Shown: piece by piece, positions 10,801 to 25,800 of the stretch
Layout of the letters: every line of letters begins with the position of its first letter
Numbering within the stretch: position 1 is the first letter of the stretch
Source: Ancylostoma caninum
Lineage: Eukaryota > Nematoda > Chromadorea > Rhabditida > Ancylostomatidae
Direction of reading: 5' to 3'
Length of the DNA: 64,000 nucleotides
NCBI GenBank assembly: GCA_037903475.1
Contig: JBAJFG010000002.1
Span: 2,790,001 to 2,854,000, forward strand
Program-made: the position numbers and the translations under genes
The notes under the pieces: model-generated
What the model was told of the DNA's origin: nothing
The model's input: only the letters and a program-made list of their open reading frames with translations
Databases searched by the model: none

Positions 10801-13800
10801 TTACGAAGAGCTGGAATTCTCAACAACAGAACTGACATCCACAGGGCTGGACAAATCTTGTACATCAAGAACATTTCCTTGGAACAGCGCTGCATCGTAG
10901 GCGTTGGTAATGATGAAATTACCCATCCAAGGTTCACCTTCATTGACAGACTCGTTCTTGTCGACAGTGTCCGTCCTTTCTTGCACCAATGTGAGGGTCT
11001 GAACAAATTTGGTTAGCACGACTTGGATTGAAAAAGCTTTACTTCGATGGAAAAGAAGAGAAGTGATGAATACAACTTACATTTTCATTGCACATGTACA
11101 GGGTGACAGCTAAGGCATTAGCTATGTTCACATATTTCCCGGAATTTCCCATTCTTCGCGGTAAGCACTGCATTACAGACGAAAATGTATGTAATCCTGA
11201 AAGGAAAACTTCGGTGATACTTTTCTAACAACAATATTTCATAGCCACAATAAATGATGCCATGTCACAAGCGAAAATCCAATTTTTATCCCAGCGGAAC
11301 GTCAATCATAGTCGCACTCCTCACAATTGGGGCAGCACCACATCACTCGTTAATCATGCAGACGCACACGCGTCAAACGCACGCATCTAGTATAAACTGC
11401 CTAACAGAATTGAGAATTTGTGCCTATGATGTGCATTTCTCGCCTCTCTCCTTATACGACACTATTCTCGCGTTCTCTCTTTGTGTGATGTCTTCATAAC
11501 TATGTTACTCGACGAAACACACCATGTCAGTGTGGATTAACGACTGAAGTGACACTGCCCTGATTGCAAGGGGTGACGTTCCCTGTGTAAGGAGAGATTT
11601 ACCCGAATGCGCTTTTGAAGTTATCTCAGCTATCTTGTTCATCCGTGCCGGAGTTACTTGAATGATGAAGAAAACTATGGAAAACAAACCTTGTACTTTG
11701 AAATCCGCTTGACGAACTTCAGCTGCGAATTGGCGCATGCTTTCTTCGACACCTTTGCTCGTCGAATCATGACAATTATTGGATAATTCCTCAGCATCAA
11801 TGATGCCCTCCAAATTGCGATAAGTGACTGCCTCCAGCACATCAATAGGATCTGAAAGTCTTTTTGTAGTGAATAGCAGAACATTGGGAAAAATCACTCG
11901 AATAATTTCAACTCGTGGGAAAGTGAGGCAGAAAGCGGTATGAATACGTTTACAAGTTCTCTTCATGGAAAAGCTCTTCGACCAAGTGTTTTCATCTTCT
12001 TCACCTTCTGCTTCATCAAATAAAGAATGTTACATAAAGAATGTTACATTATATAACGTGTTTCCACTAATTCCTGAGTTCAAGTTTTTGAAAAAAGATC
12101 AAGCGGTAATGCGGTCGACCAAATCAACACTTTTTGGTATGCGTCACGCTGCACACCTTATGCCCTCCCCCCGTCTCGTTGTATCTGCAGACCATGGGCG
12201 CAGCAGTGGCGCCCCTTGCTACTTCACTACACTCGCCTCTTTGAAGTGAAGACTGAAGAAACTAAACAGAGAATGTGTACACGGTCTCTCTATAACTGGC
12301 CCGAAATGGCTCACCTAAAGCAGTTATATCCATAGGATTGCGCTCCTCAAGTATCTTTTCCGCAAGAGGACCTAGGCTAGCATCAAGAGATCGATCGAGT
12401 TTCTTGTAGTACACTTCGTTGGGGTCGAGAGTTTCGATATCCTTCGACTTGTTCAGCTCCACCGCTCTTCGACGTAGTAAAGCACGACGAGTATACAACA
12501 CCTTATCGTAAGCGAGCTGAAAACATTGCTTCACACACTGATTTTTGACTTACTCATTGATTCCGAATGCTCTTATCGTCATCTGGTATAAAAATGCATA
12601 CGGAAACTTGAATTGTACGCTGTCGTACAAAACATACCAAAGGGTTCGACAAGATCGACTTCATGACACGTTTCATCCGCGCAGTATTCAAGTGATACGA
12701 ACTTACACGGCACGAAAAGTCCATAATCTAAACAGATTCCAGTGAGCGAAGGCGTGGTTAATATTCCTGCTACATAACTTTCAGATTTAAGACACTAACG
12801 CTTATGACGTATCCATCTTCCTTCTTAGGCCCAAGTGCGTCAATAGCCTCGAACTCAGCAGCGACAGCCGCAGCCCGCTCTTCCTTCGTCATTGAATAGA
12901 AGTCCTTATTTGGAACAATGTTCTAAATGGATCCGCATTTAATCAAGGAAAAAAAACCGATTGGACTAAGTGTTCAGATTTGTTGCATCATTTAAAGAAA
13001 TTAGAAAATTGCCGGCGATGCTGTGAGCCCGCTCCGCTCACGGTGTTCTACACCTACTTCTTGCAGAATGGACCTCGATTATTCGAACCTCGATTATTCT
13101 AACTCCGTCACCTTGCCAGTCTTATGTTTCTTAAGAAATTCTCGTAGCACAGCTGGTAATAGATCAACCCGTTGATAGACCACACATTTTCACTATTACA
13201 ACATAACGACATTAATAATGCTTCTCACTTCCCGGTAAATATCCAAGAGGGCTACCCCTACGTTTTTGGGACCCATAGTCTAGTGTCACACAATAAAAAG
13301 GACCTATAGTTACGGGTTCTTCAAAGGAAAAAAACCAATATCGCTTATCCAATTCTCATAACCAGATAGAATTTAGGACATGAAACTTCGACATCTATAT
13401 CTGTGATCTTCAAAGGATTCAAACAGCCTTTTATAGGAGGGAACAGAACAAAAATGGATTTCTACAAGTGTATGATAGTAATATTTAGTAAGAAAGGTCA
13501 GTGTGCATGGGGCATCAACTGATATCGGGTTGCTGTGAAATTTATTGCCGTTTTGGGGCATGCACAAATAAACTGTTCTCTTCCATGGAATTTGAAAAAT
13601 TTCGAGCTACTTGTGTGAACTTCTGAAAGGGTTTTTCCTCCTCTTTCAAATGCTTCTTGAATATTCTGGCAGGTCTTTCTTGCGGCTCTTTATAGAGTCA
13701 CTAACAAATGATGAGTCGAGATGATTTCCGGGCGATCATGGTTAATGACCTCAAACTTGATCCCTCCGAATCGAAGACGTCAGGTAATCTTGCATTTGTT

Positions 13801-16800
13801 TTATATTAGAATCATCTTCCCAATCGACAGTGAGATAGGGGTTCGCGAAGTTTTCTGCCTACGATTTCGAAGTCAAATACAACCATTATCGTGGTCGCGG
13901 GATTTTGATGGACGATCGGGCGTTGAGGGCAGACGTGGAACTTAACCGGATCTTATCATCTGGCCGATGAGAGCAGGGATGGTCACTCACTATACTACTG
14001 CTCCAAGACATCTGACTTCAATCAACAGGGTAAGAAAGGTGCGGATGTGAACGCCACGCAATCTGACAGGTGACCAGTGTCTCACAAGCTGTGACACCTT
14101 TTCTAACTTAATTTTTCTTCCCAAAACTACTCACTTATAGATCATGTATTAGGTGCGTGCAAACGTTCCTGAGCAGTTGGTGGTATTTCATTGTTTGATG
14201 TTGTTTTGGTCCTTGCGTTTTCCATATCTTGCAGCCTTTTTTATACATATGTGCTGGTAGCCTGAGACCTCTGCTACCTATGGCACTTTTGGCTCTGATC
14301 TTGATCACAGCGTTGCCGTATTTTAGCCGCAATACTAATGTTAGCTACAGTCAGCAAATTTGTGGAATTTTGCTTTATGAATTTAAATTCGAGCGATCTG
14401 CACGGGGAGCAACCCTCAGTATCAACCTTTCGTTCTTGCAGGGTATCTCCTCCAAAATGCTAGGGACTCGTGGGCTCTTGTGAAATTGAGACGGAAAGGA
14501 GAGCATGGAAAATGTCTACGAGCTAGTCAGTAACTTGGTCTTCAAAGAAGCGATTGAAAGGGCCACGTTGAATCAGACCCAGTACAAGTTGTGCAGAAGA
14601 TTACGAGGTAATCACCCAGATATGTCCCGTCACTTGAAGAAAATCGGTAAGAAGAGAAAAATGAGTAAACTGATTTCGTGTGAGCTGAGCGATGAACACC
14701 AGTGCCGCCACCTGGACGACTGCATATATTTGATCTACTGATTTTCTAGCAAGCTGTTTCTTGGACGGATTCTTATTAGTAATGCAATGTGGGTCATGTA
14801 TGTTAATAGGAAAAGGTCGTTTCAGGATCTAGATATCAGCGACATACCCAAAAAGGGGACAAACCATCGCTACTCCCTTGGAATCTTTTCGTCCTCTCTG
14901 GTCAGCAATTTGAGTAATCCGCAGGCCAAGTTAACAGTAAACTCCCATTGGAATTTCTGTCATTTGTTCATAACATGAGCTCATTTCTGAACCTACATTG
15001 TTGCAGACGACATGTCACCTCAAGGCAAAGTTGATCTACTTTAATGAAATCTAGAGTGTATATTTGTAAAGATTGAGAAACGGAACGGATCTGATTGAAA
15101 AGACTTACCTTTACATCTATCCCGATCGCTTTGTACTCATCAGGACGGATATCATGGAAGCGGTCACGTCTTGATGTATTCCCGCTTGAAAGGAAAGAGT
15201 GTGCAGAATCGTTGAAAGAACAGTGATTGCTGCTGTCCATATGCATGGCCGTGTTTTCATTATCGGAAAAGCCGAGGTCTTGCGATAGCGGCTCATAGTG
15301 CTGTGCGTCTTCATTCTCATCAAGGCCGAATGCTCCCCTGAAAATGCAAAGGCCTATAAAGTGCGAAGCGCGGAAACGATAAAATACACTTACTCCTCAT
15401 AGAAAATTCGAAACCCTCCAAAAGTAGCCAGCCATTCATCATAAACATCCAATTCGGCATCGACATTGTTCATATCATCACGAACTGGTTTCGCAACCTC
15501 GCTGCATTTCTTGAGGATACCATTGAAAATATTTTCAATGCTGTTCTTCTGATTCTTCAGCTCAAGATGCATTTGAGGATAGCGCCCCTGCAATTAAAAA
15601 AAACCTGAAAAGACTCCAAAGTTCATGAACTCGTTCGTTTCGAAAGAAAAGTAACCATAAATGCCCACATTCTTCGAAATTGGTCACACTAACCTTATGA
15701 AGCAGACCGGGTTTGATGAAGTCTTCAAATTTGTATTCTGTAATAACACGGCGAGCGAGAGGTTTCCGGCGCATGAAAATGACATCCTCACTGCGAACGA
15801 GTGTTCGTGGATCTACAATCTTGAACCGATCTCGAAGAGGAACTACACTGTGCTGTCCAGATTTCGTGAAATATCTGCAAAACATGTATGATTTACTCCA
15901 TATTATAAACAGATAATGCTCGCCACACAGACCAACACTGTCATCGGCTAAGACTCACTCTTGCTCAGTTTCCTCAACTTTCACGTCAACCTCTGATTTG
16001 ATTCTTCTTTCTCGTTTCTTCGGGGGCTCTTCTTTGTCATCAACTATAGTTTTATCTGTAACATTACATAGATAGGAAGTGGGAAGTACGAGGTTATTGC
16101 AAAATCGATGTCGGATCTTAAAGAGTTGAATTTGGCCGGCTCAAACATAACCTGAGTAGCGACTCAGTCGAGCTAGTACGTGCTTTCTGTCTCTGCTGTG
16201 GGATTTCTTTAACCACCTAAGTCGACTGATGCGTCCCGAGCTGAGCTATTGTTACGTCATATTCATTCTCGGAAGGAGGGATTTAAATTTAAATTTATTT
16301 AGCTTGAATTTAAAAGCTTGAATATGTGGCAAACCGTAAGAAACAGGGCCAGTGACTGAGACATAGAGGAGAGCTTCGTTATCACACTATTTCGGCTTCT
16401 GAGGCATCTGGAAGTCGAAGTGTGGGCATGCGGTGTCGTACAAAAACATGATGCTTTTTTCGTTAGACAAGCTAAGGGCACTGTGGTCGCCAATTTTTAG
16501 TTATTGGCGACCAGCAGTTCAGCAGTGATACTTCGGCTGAGCATCAAAAACAAATAACGATCTCAACCGATGGAATACCGCTAGATAGTGACCATGACTT
16601 TTCTGTATGGAGGGTGAGCTGTTCGACCTCTATGGGCATGCCTTCTTTCGGATAAACAGCTACACCAGCGGTGAACCGCTACATCTTCGGATAAATCCCT
16701 ACACTCACGTTCCGAGGAACCACTATGCTTCACTATTTCGCTTTAAAAAAAAGCAAAGGAAGCACCCTTCTGTAAAAGAAATGATATATCTACACAATGT

Positions 16801-19800
16801 CTCTTAGTACATAAAAGAAGTGTTATAGTTTCTCGTGGAAGTTTGCGAGAATGCCTTTCCTCCTCGATTCCCTACCATGATCGGAATAAAAACCTTCCAA
16901 AATTGGTAAGCGCACGAAATTGGCATCCAAAAATTTTCTCGATTCTCAAATAAATTCGGAAAACAGGTCCATAGCAGGGCTGTTTGTACGGAAATTTCGA
17001 ATAAACAGCTCCACTGTGGATCCGAAATTGGACCGTGAATCTGTACATCCGAATTGACCTGTTGGCCTATGCAGGTCTGAAGAGACATCCGTCTTCGGAT
17101 AAACGGCTATACAACCTTCCTGTGTGCGTCCGGTTTCAGAGAGGGTTTTCAAAGTTCTCTCCAGTATAAGCAATTTGAACTCTAGACACAGCTATAGAAG
17201 AATCCTTTCTCCGCAATATCCACGGACATTCCTCACAAACATTCATGTAATACTGCGTAAAATGAAAATCGAATAAGTGAAATAGCGTTTATAGTTTACC
17301 TGTATGTAGCTCAAGTCTAGGGTAACCCGTAACGCATCCAGATGTTTCATATTGTTTCATATTTTGTTCCTTCTACGTGGCAAAAAAGAGGTCTACGGCA
17401 TCCTGGAGATTTTCAAAGCATTTAAGTCCACAACCGAATACGGAATAAAATAAAAATAGAACATGAATATTGAGTAATAATAAATAGAACATGAATATTG
17501 AGTGTTGCGCCTCCAGATCTGGACTTTTGAAATGTGATCTGGGGGAAGAACTCTGCTAGACTGTGGTCTCCTTGAACAATTTTTCCCCACCTTCACCAGA
17601 TAACAGTGCTTTTCGTATAAGCCACGTTGTTATAAAGGTTGAGGTTCATCCTATGGACCGAGATGAGTTTTTGCTTCCGACTTGGACCACCCATCCGTAA
17701 GTCAAGAAGGATGGTTAAATTTGAAAGCGAATCAACTTCAAGGAAGAGAAAGAAATGAACTTCAAAACAAATACAAAACATATGTTTGAAGCATTCATTT
17801 CTATCTATGTTCTTAGACCTGCAAAACATCGTGGTTTGGATATTCGACATCGATTTCGCAACAACCTTATAGAACCTAAAATTGCGCAATCAGAACGATC
17901 CAATGAACAGACTCTTACGAATGGTCGTTTCGCACTCCGGCTCGTTTGATTGCTCGACAGTGTTTTCCACAGGTTTTGCAACTGCTGCCAGCATCTCTTC
18001 CTCAATGCCTCCGCTGGCATCTTCTTCAGGGTAAGCGAAATCAGTAATATCCTCATCAAAGGGAGTGGTTGGAGCTTCTCTAAAAGTTCTACGAATGCAT
18101 AACGTTTTGCGGATCTCGATACCTTTGAGTCAGTCAGACTGATCGACTGTTCTTATCCAAAATTGGATAAATCCACAATTTTACCAGGAGTTTCGAACCC
18201 CTCCAAAATTGGAAACAAGCAATTCAGCGGTTTTACAGAGCCATAGAGGTAGAGGATTTAATAGAAAAAGTACCGTTTTTTTTAATTCAAGCTATGAGGA
18301 CAAGGGTCAGAGGACAGAAGAAATCTAATCTCGAAGGCGAGACTTTCATTTTTCAGAACGCTGAAGTTCACTTCTGATAATCTCAGTGCTTTTGTCAAAT
18401 TAGCAGTCACAATTCAGTGATGAAATTGTATTTGATTTCGACGCTTTTCAACCGCTATTGAAAAAAGTACTTACTCGATATGTTGCTCTTCAGTGTCGCT
18501 AACTTTTGGTTGTGCATCACCATCGTCAGGTGTTGTGGATTCGCAAGCAGCCTTTGAAGTCAAAACAGGCTCATCTTGAGTTGGAATTTTCTGCATAACG
18601 GCGCGCACAACCAGTTTTGGTAGCGCTCGTTTCTCTCGCAATTCCAATTCCTCCGACTTGCTCACTCTAGTAGTGAATAAAGTGATCGCTTCATTGAGCC
18701 GTTCCAACCAATCCATTCCCTCGTCATTAGTTTCTTGCTCGCTTACTGCAGAATAATACCAGGAATTTTTTGGAATCTTCTTAGTTGCTTCTTGAATATC
18801 GTTGCGGAGTTGCAGCAGCGCTCCTTCCCTGAAAAAAAAAAGACGAGCATTTCTCCGAATGGAACTAGATTCAGTTCGGTCAAAAAGGTACGATGGAGTA
18901 GAAGCAACAGCGTAGCTGTGTAATGGTTTTGTCAATAACACAGTCTAGAACATTTCATCACGTACTGCAGCAGCCTTCATTCGTTAGGGATAAGGTCCCT
19001 GTATGGGAGGTAAAACAAGCTTGGCGAAACAACCATTATGGAGAAGTGGAATTTTTTCTGACAAAAATGGCTTCAACTACGTGTTTTTTCGAGCTCGGCC
19101 ATAAGTAATGAAGTGGTAAAATGAATCCGCAGGTAAGCGACTCTGTTCTTTCCACAGCTGTTATTCACTTCAACCGTTTATATGTACGTAGCATGGCTTA
19201 ATTTGAGAACAGAAAATTCCGTGGGTGTTACCTTCAACAAGCGGTTTTCGTACCGAAATCACAATGTAGATTTGTATTAAATGTGACTTATTCATGCTCT
19301 TCTATTCTTCACACTTCTCCGAGGATATTTCACATGTACTCAATTAGGTTGGTCCTAACGTCTTGCACCTAATTTCACATTTCTTCAAAAGAAAAAGTTA
19401 ACTTTATTGTCAATAGGTATCAATCACCAAAATAATCACCAACATGATCCAGGTGTATGTCCAACGGATCAGTAGAGCATCAGCTCCAGAGGTCAATAAC
19501 TCTGGCAACTGCGAGTCGAAACAACGTGAAATTTCACTTTTCAGTTTGGTCTGATCGTCAATTTCATTTCTCGTGGCTCCAAACAAGGGGTGGTCAGACG
19601 GGGCCAAGTCAGTAGAATCAGCGTAGGCTTTGCCACGTAAGGTCGGGCGTTGTCCTGAAGTAGACCAACACGGTCAAATTTTCTATGCTTCAGGCGAGTC
19701 TGCCAATTTCTGTAGTTGAGAAGGGTAGGACCTGAGCGGTCACGTTCTGCCTTCTCGAAACAGCATCCCTCGGAATCCCACAACAACAAAGAAAAACCTT

Positions 19801-22800
19801 CCTTCGTGCACTTCTCATTTCAGCTGTTTTGGAAATGGTTCGCCACGCGGGAGTCAACCTTTCTTTCGTGCTTGGTTAACATACAGCACCCAACTCTCAT
19901 TTCCAGTGACGAGTTGACGGACAACGTTCCTCCAGTGAGAACGCAGCATCAAGGCTGACACATACTCGGTCTTGCAAGGCACTCAATTTGTGGGTGTCCC
20001 ATGCCGAGATCAGTTTTCTGTAACCTCGCACCTTAAGATGTCTGGCGATTATTGTACCAGCGCAGCAAACGGTATCCTACAGTTCACGTCTAGTGGCACT
20101 CTGATTCAAAGTCAAAAAAATTCTTTATCTTAAAGAAATGGTGCAAAACTTTCGGACCAACCTGATATATTGACAATTTTACTCTAATACACTCCTTCAC
20201 TCTTCTTGGGGAATAGCCTAACTCTGATAACTATGCAGCGAGAAAGCAGCCCGAACAGCAAATGCGTCTAGTAGAAACCTTAGCAGCATCTGTCCCAGCT
20301 CCTGCCATCCTCCCCTCAGTTGCTGTCATCCCTCAGCAATTGCTGCTGAAGAGAAGAAAGCTTCAGCAGCAATCGAGGGGAGGATGGCAGTAACTGGGAG
20401 GAGCTGCAGCTAGGGTTTCTACTCTACGCATTGCGCTGATTGGGTTGCCTTTGTGCTGCACAGTTATCAGAGAACATGGACTCACTTCCTTTTAAAGGCA
20501 ACACTCACGGGAATTTTCACTTCTGGAATGAGTCGCTAACAATCGCAACAGTAAGTTGAACACCTTGAATGGCCGCCTACCTGCGAAGATACTACCGTGG
20601 ACACATCTGCCGCTCTGGACATAAGGATTCCGTCGCGCCAACTAACGCCGTTGACAGGGTGTGCGCATGTGGTACAGCGGAGGCTTTTTTATGAAATTCG
20701 TACCATTTGCAGGGTTCCGTGGGGCGACCCACCACGGAACACTCGTCCGCGCTATGGACGCACATGAAATGCCGCTATCATTTTAAATGTTTTCCACATG
20801 TTTCACGCCACTTCATCGTTATCAGTGAGTACATCGTCCCTAGAAACCCCGATATATCGCGAAATCTTCAACCCAAAAATTTCCGTGAGTGCTGCCGCTA
20901 ATACAGAAGCTGAGGGGTTCTCGGGAATGCTAAGCTTTATGAGCCTATTTACTTACGTGTGGACAAAGGAAAGAAACAGATAATGGGGGGGGGTTTATTT
21001 GAGAAGTTTTTTTTACCTTCCTAATAAATTACTTTTTAGATATTATTAACACTTTTATCGTACACTTACATGCGTGGATAGTCGCGACAGCGAAAGAACT
21101 GTTCAGAATACGTCGAAGTCGATTCTTCTGTGGACCATGGATCCAGTTGATAGGATTTCTAGAAAGAGATGATGAAAGAAGGAATTGCATAGCGAAAGGA
21201 TTGAAGAGAGAATTCCTAAAAAGTGGAAACAGAAAAACCGTCAAAAATTTTACGATTTCTCATCTATGCGAAAAACTTGTGATTAATCGCACAAAAAAAT
21301 ACTGTAATATATTACCCGGAATTAATTTCCAAAAAAAAAAAAACGAATAAATCACAACTCTAGGGGCTCAGAGGAAACCCAGTGATACGCGTTACAAGCT
21401 GAGCAATACTGTTTGTGATAATCGATTCAGCGTCCACCATAAGGTGGTTGGAAAACACTGGAAAGCGAGAAGGAATTCTAGGGTTTTTTCTGGACAATTC
21501 TAGGGTTTTTCTGGACTTTTTAAAAAAAATTTTTAAGGGACAGGTGAATACCTACAGAATCGCCGAGCACTACAGTAGAATTTTAAGCCGATATTGGTCA
21601 TCACAGCCACAATACCTAAACTGAGAGCGGACCGCAAAACTCTAGAGAAAGCGGACTGGAATGTCTAGTTAAAATCCTGACAGAATGATCCTCTCCTGCT
21701 CTGATGTTATCCATATCCTTCTAAGCGGCCAAAATAGGCGAGCTTTACAGCGGAAGCCAATACAGATGAAAGGGGCCGAATATACATAGATGAAACGTAA
21801 AATCGAAATAAATCTAAATTGAAGATGTCAAAAGTAAAGTAGAAGCCCGTGCTCCGACCAAAAGGAAAAATTAAGCATTCTGACAACACGTACCGGAACC
21901 TGCCCACTATCGCGAATTCCTTGATATCGTCCCGGTCGGAAACATTTTTGCTTCAATGCAGCCAGTTCCGCAGGTGATTTTCCCGCTCCAATGCGTTCAG
22001 CGCGTCTAAATGGTGAAATGAACAGCGATTAAAGCAGCACAGGACTACATGAAGTGCAGGAAAGAGTCCCAGCCTGGGATGAGCGGAAGTCAAATTCAAA
22101 AATTCGGAACTCGGAAGCCCCAAAAAAGACCGGAATATCGGAAGTGCCGGAAGTCGGAAGTCGGAAGCACGGAGAGTCCAATGAGTGCACATGCACACGC
22201 ATATATAGGGGTATCAAAAAGTTCCCGGCCTCGACCTTTTCCATTCCTTTTTTCTCAAAACTTTAAATGCGGTCGTGTAGCCTGAAGTCTTCATAGCCAC
22301 CATGCCACGTTTGATATTCTCCAGATCACTCCTTCGAAAATTATGGCGGTTTCTTCTATGCTAAGCAGGGTGAAATTTTCGTGGTTTTGGACAGCGCACC
22401 CGTTCAGAGATCAGGAGTTCCGGTTGCTGCCACAGGAGAACGTGGATTCGAATCATTGAATCACACATCCTATAGTCCGGGCCTGGCACCCAACAACTAT
22501 TTTCTGTCTGGAAATTTGAAACAGCAACTTCGAGCAATGAGATTCAGGGACGAAAACGAGCTGAAGTTGGCATTTGGAGGGTACTCTGCCTCATGTGATA
22601 AAAAGAGCTCTTTGAGCGGTCCGGAAAATTGGAATTGAGCTAAGAAAAGTGTATCAGTGTTCGGGGGACCTGTATTTTACTACAACAAAATTTTGTCGCT
22701 GCAGACCTTTTGGAAGTAGTTCAGGCCGGAAACTTTCTGATACCCCTATAGTGAAGGCTCTCAGGATTGGTGAAAACCATGCATTGTTAGAACAATTGGC

Positions 22801-25800
22801 GTTCATTTTAATAATTTTATGAAATTACTCTCATAAGTAGTGGTATCAATTCAGAACTGAAGGATAAATAAAAAATGAAGGATTGCTCAACAAAACCTAA
22901 GTGGTTGAGCAGGGCTGTAGCAAATTCGTCAGATATCAAAAATTCACAAGTTTTGCAGAACAGCCCTTTAGTGTGAATACATTATGTTCTGCACAGGAAA
23001 ATGTCCTGTGGAGGAGAACGTTGAGTAGTACTGCCTATCTTCATATCAGTCCTCCATTACAAGAGTGTTTTCCAGTTAATCGTCGTGTTAAGTTTTAGTA
23101 TTTTTTCAGCGGTACTCAGTGCGACTCTCCTACTTTGAAAGAACTGAGGGTTGCCTGATTTTGGTTCGATCCCATGTTGTTTAGTTAGTCAACATTATTA
23201 TGCTTGAAGTAAATGAGAACGAACAACTTCAAATTTTTCATCGATTCTTTCAGAAAGTGCTGAATGTTGAGAAGATCCTCTCTTATTCTTCGAATGAATT
23301 TTTGGCAAAATGATTTCGTTAATATATGTACTGATGTGAAGTATCGAACCTACAACAAAAACGTTGCGACTAGGACAACATAAATTCATCTCCAGAAATT
23401 TCAGAAAAGAAAAACCGTAACGAAAGTTTTGGTTAAAGACTGTTGCTACTCTGTATGACATCCCATCTAAGACAGCAAAACTTGCGTGTGCACGCCTAGG
23501 AAGCGTTACTTTTGGTTTGCCACTACCCTACTGTGCACACAATGGCAATCAGATCTTGAAAAACTGCACAAAATTAGCGGCAACCTTGAAATAAAACGCA
23601 CTTGCATCACTCCAAGAGTTCCGAGAACTTCCGGCTTTTTTCGCAATTTTTCGGAAGTCGGAACCTGAAGTCCAAGAAACACCGGAATGTCGGAAGTCGG
23701 AGTTCCGCTCATCCCTGGTCCAAGGGACTCAGAGGAGGTGAATAAATATGTAGAGAACAGTACAGTAGTAGAGTGAAAATGAGTAAGAATGAACGGGCAT
23801 ATAAGGCACTCATGAGATGATTAGGAACTGGGGAATGGGAGAGAAGCACAAGTATATCAAAACTTCAACAGGACAGTGAAGATATGTTTCAACAAATTTG
23901 AATTTAGCCAGCTGTGACCAGTACAAAAGGAACCATAAGTTGAGGAGCAAAGGCATCACCTGCTCATATTGGAGAGTTACTGAGCATAGAGAATAAAGAG
24001 TTATGGAGAATGAAATTCCCTTTTTTGTTGGCTTTGTGCCGGGATAAATATTAAATACCTCCTTCCAAAATTGTGTATACGAGGACTGAGTGGTGTAACA
24101 GTACTGCACAAAGTGGCCCTACTTTTCGGAAAGGTTGTGAGACTGAAATTACCAAAGAGTTTTCGAAGCAAGTAAAAGGAGAATCCCGAATTTAGAAAGT
24201 GAGTTCGAACGAAGATGAAAACAGGAAGATCTTGAAAAAGCAAGTATGAAAACCGCAAAATGATGCAAAATGAAAACAATAACAAAATGCAAAGGCGTGT
24301 GACAAATAAGAAGCAGCCCTGAAATGGTATTTAATGACATGAAAGTAAGAAAACGTTTGAATGCGAAGGACGAAGACCGAATATTAATTGAATGGATAAA
24401 GATTGAATAGGAATGTTAATATTGATAAATGCTAGTGAATGTCCACAAAATGAAAGAACGATCACCTCAAACTTTCATGGGCTTGCTCCACAGTTACCTT
24501 GAACTTGAAAATCTTCATGTGGTAAGTAGCATCCACATACTGCAGATCCTTATGTATACCACGCTTCTAAACCTTTAATTTTACAAAACAAGATATATTG
24601 GAAAATTCTCAAAACTACTAAAATATAACTCACGATGAAATGGAAGGCATTGTTGAATATTGCATTATCTGGCACACGTAACTCTAGTGCATTATGACCA
24701 GTGCCCCAAATCGCAGTCATTACACGAGTTCTCCGTCGAGTGTTGCTGTTTGTTTCTGCTTCACAGAACTCCAAAGCAAATTTCTCCTTGAGTGTTTCGA
24801 GAAAGGTTTTCTCCCTCAAAGGTCCAACGGTCTCCAGGAACCTCGACGTCTTCCAATCAACAAGCTCGTCATCATCAACCTGTTCCCCCAGAGCAGCTTT
24901 GTTAAGACTGTCAGTCCATTCAACACATTCCTTTGCAGTTTTGCTGCAACAAGATCGAGCGTGCTGCCGAAGTTCGTCACGCAAACGTTCTAAATCTTGA
25001 GAATGCTGCTGATGTTTCGCCAGCAATCGACTTAGAACTGAAGAATCATTGTTTGCAGAAAAGGCTTCATTCTCTCCATCTTGGTTCGCCTTAGATGTTG
25101 AAAAATCGGAGCTCAGTGACTCCTCCAGTTCCTGAAATTAGTAGCTATTCATTAATGGTAATGTTCCGCAGCACTGTAATACTGGAACAATTCGTGGTTG
25201 GTGCTATTCTCATTTCCAACTTCTGTTATGATTCAAAATCAACATGGTGAGAAGAGATAAAAATCTGTGTTTTTCCGCCAGTTTACTAGAATATTTCCAT
25301 GAAATTCTTGACGAGAACCTAGGCGTGTTTCATGGTTCAGGAAAAAGAAGACCTATCTACACTTAACGAAGCATATGGGTGCGGAAATAAGAAAAAAAAG
25401 CAAGGCTAGAGAGAAATGCTGTGCTCTCAAACTCTGCGTAGATTTTGGTGATTTTCCAATAGAAATAATTGACTAGAAAAGCGGAAAGAACTATACAAAC
25501 TCTATAACGCGGCGTTTTTGGGCTAACTGGGTTTTCTGGATAAATGTTAACCTGGTTACAACTGCCCTCTCCTCGCTGACGCATGTTCAATGCGCAAGAA
25601 GCAATTTTTCAATAGGATGGACTGCATAGTTTAAAAGTCGTCACTTGCAATGTTTCTCTACCACTTATGATAGATAACTGTTGCTAACACAAATCACCGT
25701 AGTTAACGAATGACTTCTTTGAAGAAACAAAGAGATTTTTCACTCATCAAACAAGCGATAAGAGAACGATACTCACTAGATTTTCACGCTCTATTTGTTT

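Noticed and set aside
23155..23180. GGTTCGATCCC resembling a tRNA B box
   Set aside because: No A box, no acceptor-stem complementarity and no T-run terminator at tRNA spacing.
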